From Leucothrix mucor (lineage in GTDB: Bacteria > Pseudomonadota > Gammaproteobacteria > Thiotrichales > Thiotrichaceae): 10,520 nt of DNA. This document shows, piece after piece, positions 1 to 6,058 of this stretch (positions are counted from its first letter, which is position 1; each line of letters begins with the position of its first letter). The notes beneath the pieces were generated by a model. That model searched no databases. It was not told where the DNA came from and saw only the letters and a list, made by a program, of their open reading frames with translations. The translations under genes and the position numbers were made by a program. The stretch is taken from assembly GCA_015662325.1 (NCBI GenBank), contig DQUJ01000046.1, positions 1-10,520 of the forward strand. Reading direction: 5' to 3'.

Positions 1-24
1 ACCAAAAAGTTACCTTGCTTTGTA

Positions 25-44
25 TCTCGCCATCTCTCGTGCAA
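25..44 (-). repeat. Short dispersed repeat, left copy (inverted relative to 7848-7868)
   Basis: Read on the - strand this is TTGCACGAGAG followed directly by ATGGCGAGA. The same two blocks, separated by one extra T, recur on the + strand at 7848-7868. The two copies bracket the whole RDD-to-small-membrane-protein cluster in inverted orientation. It could be the end of a decayed insertion sequence or a small dispersed repeat; nothing else at this end identifies it. Confidence 0.55.
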
Positions 45-75
45 TATCTTCTTTTAAAATAAGCTGATATTATTG

Positions 76-103
76 TTGCCAATAGTTGAACATTCAATAT
101 ACT
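76..103 (+). promoter_or_regulatory. Candidate sigma-70 promoter of the RDD-led operon
   Basis: TTGCCA at 76-81 (5 of 6 to the -35 consensus) and TATACT at 98-103 (5 of 6 to the -10 consensus) are separated by 16 bases. Transcription would start near 110 and give a leader of about 24 bases before the ATG at 134. No good Shine-Dalgarno sequence is seen in that leader. Bases 1-133 otherwise hold no coding signal. Confidence 0.5.
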
Positions 104-133
104 TATTTCTAATTAAAATAACATCACTCATTA

Positions 134-832
134 ATGGCACTAGACACTCTTTACCACGTTAACACTCCTGAAGGCATTAGCTTAAGGCTATCTCCCGCTG
201 GCCCTGTGCCGCGTATGTTCGCGTGGATGATAGACATTATGATTCGCGTTGGCATTAATACGGTGCTATTCACTGTGTTGGCGTTTCTTGGAAAAACAGG
301 AATGGGCATTGCTTTCATTATTTCGTTCTTGATGGAATGGTTCTATCCTGTTTATTTCGAGCTGTACAAAAACGGGCAAACGCCAGGTAAAAAATCATTC
401 AACTTATATGTCACTATGGAAAATGCTAGCCCGATTACGCCAGCAGCATCCATGATTAGAAACTTGTTACGTTTTGTCGACTTTCTACCTTTTTTCTACG
501 GTTTTGGTTTTATCAGCATGTTGCTTACGAAACGTTTTCAACGCCTTGGGGATTTAGTTGCAAATACGGTCGTTCTACATAAACCATTAGAATATCCTAT
601 TGTTAACAGTACCGAAAAAGACGACACTATCACGCCCACTGCCCCGCCATTAGCACTTCAATTAGCAGAGCAACAAGCACTGATCCGTTTTCATCAACGT
701 AATGCCTATTTAACCGCAGAACGCGCCGATGAATTAGCCTTGCTCACAGGAAAGTTGGTAGAGGGTGATCAACAACAACCCGCTAAAAAATTACTCGGAA
801 TCTCACGTTGGATTTTAGGTGATAGAAAGTGA
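134..832 (+). CDS. RDD family membrane protein
   Basis: This 232-residue integral membrane protein belongs to the RDD family (PF06271). The domain fills residues 20-150. Visible hallmarks are R27 and D34 in the first helix segment (MFAWMIDIMIR), GQTPGKK at 81-87, RNLLRFVDFLP at 109-119 and RLGDLVANTVV at 137-147. Likely membrane segments are about 29-52, 56-77 and 117-133. The C-terminal 80 residues are soluble and resemble the tail (LIRFHQRNAYLTAERADELA) of RDD proteins found beside SpoIIM/DUF4129/MoxR genes. The ATG is chosen because the protein then begins with the usual short lead into VNTPEGISLRL; no strong ribosome site precedes it. It is the first gene of a tight four-gene run. Some RDD proteins elsewhere have been linked to ion transport, but the role here is unknown. 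Confidence 0.93.
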   Translation: MALDTLYHVNTPEGISLRLSPAGPVPRMFAWMIDIMIRVGINTVLFTVLAFLGKTGMGIAFIISFLMEWFYPVYFELYKNGQTPGKKSFNLYVTMENASPITPAASMIRNLLRFVDFLPFFYGFGFISMLLTKRFQRLGDLVANTVVLHKPLEYPIVNSTEKDDTITPTAPPLALQLAEQQALIRFHQRNAYLTAERADELALLTGKLVEGDQQQPAKKLLGISRWILGDRK

Positions 833-842
833 GAGATAAAAA

Positions 843-1895
843 ATGAGTGCCGTAAAACAAACCCAATTTGTCGATAAGCACCAGCAACTTTGGCAGGATT
901 TTGAACAATGGCTAAATTATCAAGCGCTCTCACGCTGGGCAAAAAACAGTAAAAAGAACCCCGTTGAAAAGCCCGTTGATATTGATTTACCGCATGCGTA
1001 TCGCCAAATCTGTCATCATCTTGCATTGGCAAATTCACGTATGTATAGCCCCATTTTAGTAGAGCGTTTAAACAAACTTGTGGTACGCGGGCATCAAACC
1101 CTTTACAGCACGCGCACCCATGTCATGCGCGACATTATGCGTTATTTCAGCGGTGGTTTTCCTGCATTAGTGCGCAAAGAGTGGAAAGTCGTCAGCATCG
1201 CGGCTGCTTTATTTTATGTGCCGTTTATTGCAATTATCATTGCGATACAAATAAACCCTGATATTGCCTACAGCATTATGGATGGCGAGCAACTACGCAG
1301 TGTTGAACAAATGTACGACCCTGATCTACACGACCGACTCGGCAGAAAACGTGAGTCTGATTCCGATGTGCTGATGTTTGGTCACTACATCAAAAACAAC
1401 ACGGGCATTGGCTTTCAAGTGTTTGCAGGTGGCATGTTATATGGCATTGGCACGTTATTCTTCACCCTATATAACGGTATATTCATCGGTGCTGTGTTTG
1501 GTCATTTGACTCACTTAGGCTATATCGACACGCTCTATGGCTTTGTTGTTGGGCATGGCTCTTTAGAGCTTAACGCCATTGTGTTATCCGCCGCCGCAGG
1601 TTTAATGCTGGCAAGAGCGTTGATTATGCCGGGCAGGAAATCCCGCAAACGCGCGCTAATTGATGATGGAAAATCCGCCGTCACCATGATGTATGGCGTT
1701 GCGACTATGTTTATTCTTGCCGCATTTATCGAAGCGTTTTGGTCATCTATGGTAATGCCTGTGATGATAAAATATGTGGTTGGTGCAATTTTATGGACGC
1801 TGGTCGGTGCTTACTTTTGGTTTGTAGGTCGCGGCACAAATAGTGGAAACTCTACAAGTAAAAATCAAGATAACAGCGGGACATTCTCTCCATGA
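843..1895 (+). CDS. SpoIIM/DUF95-like integral membrane protein
   Basis: This 350-residue protein matches the SpoIIM family (PF01944) as found in non-sporulating proteobacteria. A soluble N-terminal region (1-110) carries the typical start (QFVDKHQQLWQDFEQWL) and CHHLALANSRMYSPILVERLN. Hallmarks follow: GGFPALVRKEW at 104-114, HYIKNNTGIGFQVFAGG at 181-197 and GHGSLELNAI at 237-246. About five membrane helices are visible near 115-135, 197-220, 243-262, 282-302 and 308-328. It starts 10 bases after the RDD stop, with a modest GAGAG ribosome site at 831-835, and its stop overlaps the next start as ATGA. In endospore formers SpoIIM helps peptidoglycan remodelling during engulfment; nothing here indicates sporulation. 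In this MoxR-type context it is an envelope protein of unknown activity. Confidence 0.93.
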   Translation: MSAVKQTQFVDKHQQLWQDFEQWLNYQALSRWAKNSKKNPVEKPVDIDLPHAYRQICHHLALANSRMYSPILVERLNKLVVRGHQTLYSTRTHVMRDIMRYFSGGFPALVRKEWKVVSIAAALFYVPFIAIIIAIQINPDIAYSIMDGEQLRSVEQMYDPDLHDRLGRKRESDSDVLMFGHYIKNNTGIGFQVFAGGMLYGIGTLFFTLYNGIFIGAVFGHLTHLGYIDTLYGFVVGHGSLELNAIVLSAAAGLMLARALIMPGRKSRKRALIDDGKSAVTMMYGVATMFILAAFIEAFWSSMVMPVMIKYVVGAILWTLVGAYFWFVGRGTNSGNSTSKNQDNSGTFSP

Positions 1896-3469
1896 GTCCT
1901 GATAATATCAACACCAATATCCGACTGCGTAGCGTTTGGGAAGCGGTTGATCTTGGTTTTGCGATGGTACAAGAGTGGTGGCAATCGCTCTATTTACCGC
2001 TCTCCATTGTTACATTTAGCATCGCTATTCCCCTGTTTTTTTTCATGCCAGACCAAATGGCTTGGCTTGCGGCTTTGATTTTTTGGTGGCTAAAGCCATT
2101 GTATGATCGGCTGCTTTTACACATCATCAGTCATCGAATGTTTAACGATGAAATCAACACCAAGCAAGCCTTAAAAGCCCTGCCTTCATTGATTTGGAAT
2201 ACAGGTTTTTTCCAAAGCATTACCTACCGCCGTTTTTCATTATCTCGCGGGTTTAACCTCCCTATTTGGCAATTAGAACAGTTGCGGGGTTCTGCACGTT
2301 CGAGTCGCCAAGGTGTCTTACACATCGCCGCTCACTCTCAAGCGGTGTGGCTTACCATTGGTTTATGGATAGTCGAATTTATTCTGTTTTTATCACTCTT
2401 TGCCTTAATGGTAATGTTTTTACCGCAACATATTTCGAGTGATTTATTTAACGGGTTGTTTGCCAAAAACGTCGAATATGCACAATGGCTCGATAGCTTA
2501 ATGGCGGTGTTTTATGTTCTTGTGGTTACCTTTATTCACCCTTTTTATGTAGCAGGAAATTTTGCACTGTATATCAACCGTCGTACTCAATTAGAAGCGT
2601 GGGATATAGAACTTGATTTCAGAAAAATGGATCAACGCTTCAAAAAACTAACCGAAACACTCTTGCCTGCCCTACTCGTAAGCTGTTTATTAGCGACCGT
2701 ATCACTTACACCCACATCATCTGTTATCGCTGCAGAAGAAGTGCCCGAAATACTTGCTAAAGAACGACAAGAAGCAGATCAATCTAAAAAGATCATAAAA
2801 GAAGTCATGCTGACTAAAAACCTAAATGATAAAAAGAAGGAAATGCGTTGGGTTGAAATTCCAAAGGAAGAGGAAGAGGAAGAAGATGATGAATCCAGCA
2901 ACTGGTTCTTTAAACTACTAAAAAAATTCTTTGATGGCACGGGTGGCGCTATTGCCTTTTTATTAGAATCTCTACTTTGGATTGCTGTTTTAGCGGGCGT
3001 CTTTGCGATCTATTATTTTCGAGACCGTTGGTTACCGCTCTTTCAAACCAGTCAACACAGCAAGGATGATTACGAAGCCCCAGAAGTTATGTTTGGCATG
3101 GATGTTCGACCAGAATCTTTACCTGACGATATCATTGCCGAAGCCCGTCAAAAGTGGCAACAAGGGGATCATCGTGATTCACTCAGCCTGCTTTATCGTG
3201 GCGCGTTAGTACGCTTAATTAATGAGGAAAAAGTCAAACTCAAAGACAGCCATACTGAAGGTGATGTACTTAAACAAGCGAGCACTATCATATCAACTGA
3301 AAAGCAATCCTACTTACAAACACTCACTGTTCAGTGGCAACGTATTGCTTATGCGCATCGAACACCTGATGATGAAATGAATAGCACGATGAATACGCTA
3401 TTCGATTCATGGGCAACGCGTTTTGCAGTCAAAACTAATGATCAACCCGCGCAGGGTCTACAAGCATGA
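1892..3469 (+). CDS. DUF4129 domain membrane protein
   Basis: This 525-residue protein has a multi-helix membrane portion and a C-terminal DUF4129 domain (PF13559, about 415-510; ARQKWQQGDHRDSLSLLYRG is characteristic). Likely membrane helices lie near 33-52, 57-77, 155-178, 203-225, 257-279 and 353-377. WEAVDLGFAMVQEWW at 16-30 and WWLKPLYDRLLLHIISHRMF at 65-84 match the N-terminal module seen when DUF4129 sits beside SpoIIM genes. With the N-terminus inside, the DUF4129 domain would be cytosolic. The 280-352 linker would then be outside; it is charged and contains a run of Glu/Asp at 326-334. The gene overlaps its neighbours by 4 bases on each side, implying coupled translation. The molecular function of DUF4129 is not established. 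Confidence 0.9.
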   Translation: MSPDNINTNIRLRSVWEAVDLGFAMVQEWWQSLYLPLSIVTFSIAIPLFFFMPDQMAWLAALIFWWLKPLYDRLLLHIISHRMFNDEINTKQALKALPSLIWNTGFFQSITYRRFSLSRGFNLPIWQLEQLRGSARSSRQGVLHIAAHSQAVWLTIGLWIVEFILFLSLFALMVMFLPQHISSDLFNGLFAKNVEYAQWLDSLMAVFYVLVVTFIHPFYVAGNFALYINRRTQLEAWDIELDFRKMDQRFKKLTETLLPALLVSCLLATVSLTPTSSVIAAEEVPEILAKERQEADQSKKIIKEVMLTKNLNDKKKEMRWVEIPKEEEEEEDDESSNWFFKLLKKFFDGTGGAIAFLLESLLWIAVLAGVFAIYYFRDRWLPLFQTSQHSKDDYEAPEVMFGMDVRPESLPDDIIAEARQKWQQGDHRDSLSLLYRGALVRLINEEKVKLKDSHTEGDVLKQASTIISTEKQSYLQTLTVQWQRIAYAHRTPDDEMNSTMNTLFDSWATRFAVKTNDQPAQGLQA

Positions 3470-4770
3470 GCGAGCGTAATAACAATCGCATAGCGATACT
3501 GCTACTTGTTTTACTCGTGTCTTTGATTATCGGAGCAAGCGTTTACAACTTCTATAAAACACACGAATATAAAGAAGTTGAAATACATAAAGGCTTGCTT
3601 AACGAAGCGCGCAACAACCCCTATTATGCCAGCCGTTTATTTTTAAAACGGATGGGTATTCCCACCATTAAAAAAGAGAATTTACAAACCAGCCGGGAGT
3701 TTCCTAGTAGCGATACTGTAATGATAATAACCTCTAAACGTACGGGCTTATCAACCGCACGCACTGAAGAGTTATTAGAATGGGTGGAATCTGGCGGACA
3801 CCTCATCGCCCGTTCAACCTCCGATTGGCATTACGGTGGAGATGAAGAAACAGAAGAAGAAATCAACGAGTTACTATCAGAAAAGGATAGCCGTGATCCG
3901 TTGCAACGTTTGCTTGGCATCCACTCGGGCGAACGCATTTATTTAAATGAAGATGAGGATGAGGATGAAGAAGAAACAAAAACGGATGCCGAAGAAATAG
4001 TGACTGAGTTATTAGAAACAAAGGTGGAAAAAAGACCTGAGTATGAAATATCAATCAAAGGTGTAAATACGCCCCTCAAAATACAAATGGATTATTATGA
4101 AAACTTAGTGATTGATGATACAGATCAAACGTCCTCTCATAAAACAGAACTGGTAAAATTAAAAACAGGCAATTTCATTATTCGCCAAAAAGTAGGCGAT
4201 GGTTTAGTCACGTTGATTTCTGATATGGATTTTTTTAAAAACTATGAAATAGAAAAGTCCGACCATGCTCAAATATTCTGGCACCTCGTTCATGGTTACC
4301 AAACAAATATTCAGCAACCTAAAAACGTTTGGCTGATCCATGATGATGATATGGCATCACTCTGGAATTTATTATGGAAAAACGCATGGCCACTGATTTT
4401 AAGCCTTGGACTGTTTTTAGCATTATGGATGCTTCAAGCCAGTCGTCGGTTTGGCCCCGTTATTCCTAAACAACAAGAAGATCGCCGCAGCCTCAACGAA
4501 CACATTACCAGCAGTGGCAATTATTATTGGAAGAACAATAAGAAACATCGCTTGATTGAAAGCGCGCGCCAATCCTTAATACAGCGTCTAAGCCGCGTTC
4601 ATCCTGGCTGGGCTAATTACAGTGAAAAAGAACAGATCAAACTACTTTCTGATCAGCTGAATATGCCATCAGAGGGGGTGCACAAATTACTATACGATAA
4701 TAATTTTGAGCAAGCCGATGACTTTACTTGGTTGGTACAGCAACTTGAGAAGATTCGGAAATCTATTTAA
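3466..4770 (+). CDS. DUF4350 domain membrane protein
   Basis: This 434-residue protein has the DUF4350 (PF14258) layout. A membrane anchor at 9-27 is followed by an extracytoplasmic domain, a second helix at about 308-324, and a soluble tail. In the domain, NNPYYASRLFLKRMGIP at 50-66 and DTVMIITSKR then LLEWVESGGHLIARS at 103-117 resemble the glutamine-amidotransferase-like fold described for this family, without a clear catalytic Cys-His set. After the second helix the RRFGPVIP motif (327-334) and RRSLNEHITSSGNYYW (340-355) are typical. Acidic runs at 126-133 and 162-170 are unusual; the second is encoded by GARGAT-type hexamer repeats. The start overlaps the DUF4129 stop (ATGA), and GCAGGG at 3451-3456 can serve as ribosome site. 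Function is unknown; the conserved context suggests a partner of MoxR/DUF58. Confidence 0.9.
   Translation: MSERNNNRIAILLLVLLVSLIIGASVYNFYKTHEYKEVEIHKGLLNEARNNPYYASRLFLKRMGIPTIKKENLQTSREFPSSDTVMIITSKRTGLSTARTEELLEWVESGGHLIARSTSDWHYGGDEETEEEINELLSEKDSRDPLQRLLGIHSGERIYLNEDEDEDEEETKTDAEEIVTELLETKVEKRPEYEISIKGVNTPLKIQMDYYENLVIDDTDQTSSHKTELVKLKTGNFIIRQKVGDGLVTLISDMDFFKNYEIEKSDHAQIFWHLVHGYQTNIQQPKNVWLIHDDDMASLWNLLWKNAWPLILSLGLFLALWMLQASRRFGPVIPKQQEDRRSLNEHITSSGNYYWKNNKKHRLIESARQSLIQRLSRVHPGWANYSEKEQIKLLSDQLNMPSEGVHKLLYDNNFEQADDFTWLVQQLEKIRKSI
3949..3975 (+). repeat. In-frame GARGAT hexamer repeat encoding an acidic run
   Basis: Three successive GAAGAT/GAGGAT hexamers followed by three GAA codons encode residues 162-170 of the DUF4350 protein. 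The repeat is in frame, so unit gain or loss would change the length of the acidic linker without a frameshift. Confidence 0.7.
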
Positions 4771-4810
4771 ATATGATTAATTCAAGGAACTACAGAATCT
4801 GCATTAAACA

Positions 4811-4843
4811 CCCTCTCCCTTTGGAGGAGAGGGCTGGAGTGAG
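4811..4843 (+). repeat. REP-like hairpin repeat, unit A
   Basis: CCCTCTCC at 4811-4818 pairs perfectly with GGAGAGGG at 4826-4833 around a 7-base loop, followed by CTGGAGTGAG. This pattern recalls the CCCTCTCC...GGAGAGGG intergenic repeats scattered in many proteobacterial genomes. No T-run follows, so it is not a normal intrinsic terminator, although it may protect the 3' end of the upstream four-gene message. It begins 40 bases after the DUF4350 stop. Confidence 0.7.
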
Positions 4844-4875
4844 AAGTAAGTGTAACAATGCGCTCGTAGACTCTA

Positions 4876-4896
4876 CCCCCTCCCTAACCCTCCCCC
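4876..4896 (-). repeat. C-rich repeat unit B with a G-quadruplex motif on the - strand
   Basis: Read on the - strand the 21 bases consist of G runs of 5, 3, 3 and 5 separated by loops of A, TTA and A. This satisfies the strict four-tract G-quadruplex pattern with very short loops. Unit B aligns loosely (about two thirds identity over 18 bases) with the G-rich half of unit A in opposite orientation, so the two may be a degenerate inverted pair from one intergenic element. For moxR transcription the G-rich strand is the template strand. Confidence 0.65.
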
Positions 4897-4927
4897 TGCT
4901 AGGTGGATGGGACTAAGAACAGTTCAT

Positions 4928-4956
4928 TTGATCTTAATCTAATTTAAAACTATAAA
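4928..4956 (+). promoter_or_regulatory. Candidate promoter of moxR
   Basis: TTGATC at 4928-4933 (4 of 6) and TATAAA at 4951-4956 (5 of 6) are spaced by 17 bases. The start would fall near 4963, about 23 bases before the moxR ATG. It lies between the repeat block and the gene and would allow moxR to be expressed without read-through from the upstream genes. Confidence 0.4.
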
Positions 4957-4972
4957 GTAACAAACGAAATAT

Positions 4973-4977
4973 AAAGG
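4973..4977 (+). promoter_or_regulatory. Ribosome binding site of moxR
   Basis: AAAGG lies 8 bases before the ATG at 4986. It is one of the few recognisable Shine-Dalgarno sequences in the cluster and supports this start. Confidence 0.5.
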
Positions 4978-4985
4978 CAAAAAAC

Positions 4986-5954
4986 ATGACTGACATGACA
5001 TTACAACAAGCAAGTGAACTGGCGATACAACTCAAGCAAGAAATTGCTAAAGCCGTAGTGGGGCAACAACAAGTTATTCACGAAACACTGATTGCGCTTA
5101 TCGCAGGCGGTAATGTGTTGATCGAAGGTGTGCCGGGTTTAGGTAAAACCTTACTGGTTAGAGCACTTGCATCAACCTTCTCTGGTCAGTTTAAACGAAT
5201 CCAATTTACGCCTGATTTAATGCCTGCCGATGTCACTGGGCACACCCTTTACGATATGAACAGCAAAGAGTTTAGTGTGCGTAAAGGGCCTGTTTTTACT
5301 AATTTATTATTAGCAGATGAGATCAATCGTGCGCCTGCTAAAACACAATCGGCTTTGTTAGAAGTCATGCAAGAAAGACAAGTGACTATCGAAGGTGTTG
5401 CCCATCCTGTACCGCTTCCGTTTATGACACTAGCGACTCAAAACCCGCTGGAACAAGAAGGCACTTATCCTTTACCTGAAGCGCAGTTAGATCGCTTTTT
5501 ACTTAAAATCTACATTGATTACCCAGATGATAAAGAAGAAAGTTTATTGGTGGCGGCAGTAACCAATAAACAAACAGGTGACCAGCTTAATATTGGCAAT
5601 GTAAACGCAATTGCCTCGCCAGAGATAATACAAGCAATGCAACATTTAGCCGCCGAGGTCGAAGCAGATCAAAGCGTCATTGATTACGCAGTGCGTATCG
5701 TTCGCGCAACCCGCGATTGGCAAGGTTTAAGTATTGGTGCAGGGCCTCGTGGTAGTATTTCGTTGATTCGTGCCGCACGAGCACAAGCGATGCTCCATGC
5801 ACGTGATCATATTACGCCCGATGATATTAAAGACATTGCGCTGCCTGTGTTGCGTCACCGTGTGGCACTTGCGCCAGAGATGGAATTAGAAGGCTATAAC
5901 ACCGACCAAATACTACAATCTGTGTTAGATAAGATTGAAGCCCCGAGACAATAA
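4986..5954 (+). CDS. MoxR family AAA+ ATPase
   Basis: This 322-residue cytosolic ATPase belongs to the MoxR/AAA_3 family (PF07726 with a C-terminal lid domain). Walker A is GVPGLGKT at 48-55 and Walker B is LLLADE with D111-E112. INRAPAKTQSALLEVMQE at 113-130 is the standard continuation. The sensor-1 region is LATQNPLEQEGTYPLPEAQL (149-168, N153), and R170 in the following DRF is a likely arginine finger. The lid contains GAGPRGSISLIRAARAQA. All nucleotide-binding and hydrolysis motifs are intact and the length is normal. MoxR proteins act as chaperone-like motors that remodel or activate partner proteins, typically with a vWA or DUF58 protein encoded next door, as here. The gene is flanked on both sides by repeats that separate it from its partners by 215 and 104 bases. 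The family name comes from methanol oxidation genes, but no such genes are present. Confidence 0.96.
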   Translation: MTDMTLQQASELAIQLKQEIAKAVVGQQQVIHETLIALIAGGNVLIEGVPGLGKTLLVRALASTFSGQFKRIQFTPDLMPADVTGHTLYDMNSKEFSVRKGPVFTNLLLADEINRAPAKTQSALLEVMQERQVTIEGVAHPVPLPFMTLATQNPLEQEGTYPLPEAQLDRFLLKIYIDYPDDKEESLLVAAVTNKQTGDQLNIGNVNAIASPEIIQAMQHLAAEVEADQSVIDYAVRIVRATRDWQGLSIGAGPRGSISLIRAARAQAMLHARDHITPDDIKDIALPVLRHRVALAPEMELEGYNTDQILQSVLDKIEAPRQ

Positions 5955-5968
5955 CGGGAAAAGAAACC

Positions 5969-6042
5969 TGCCACGGAAGACACAGAAAAACACGGAACTT
6001 AAAAGTAGTTTCATTCCGTGAATTTCCGTGTCTTCCGTAGCA
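5969..6042. repeat. Long imperfect palindrome (MITE-like) between moxR and the DUF58 gene
   Basis: Bases 5969-5997 pair with 6014-6042: 25 of 29 positions are complementary around a 16-base loop. Mismatches are 5972/6039, 5984/6027, 5989/6022 and 5990/6021. The core is ACGGAAGACAC plus CACGGAA in each arm. Such CCACGGAA...TTCCGTGG-type elements are seen as dispersed intergenic repeats in environmental proteobacteria. It occupies most of the gap and ends 16 bases before the DUF58 start. As RNA it would form a strong hairpin just ahead of that gene. Confidence 0.8.
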
Positions 6043-6058
6043 AAAAAACAGATAAATA

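Noticed and set aside
769..1038. Open frame on the - strand opposite the RDD/SpoIIM junction
   Set aside because: It is antisense to two well-supported genes, and its translation lacks any family resemblance.
843..1895. Sporulation role suggested by the SpoIIM name
   Set aside because: SpoIIM-family proteins are widespread in non-sporulating proteobacteria, and no other sporulation gene is present.
3863..4054. Open frame on the - strand with a His/Pro/Leu-rich product
   Set aside because: It is the mirror of the acidic GARGAT repeat in the DUF4350 gene; its composition is a by-product of that repeat.
4811..4833. Intrinsic terminator after the DUF4350 gene
   Set aside because: The hairpin is strong but has no downstream T-run, so it is better described as a REP-like repeat.
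4986..5954. Methanol dehydrogenase maturation role suggested by the MoxR name
   Set aside because: No mox/mxa structural genes are nearby. The neighbours are those of the general MoxR/DUF58 envelope cluster.
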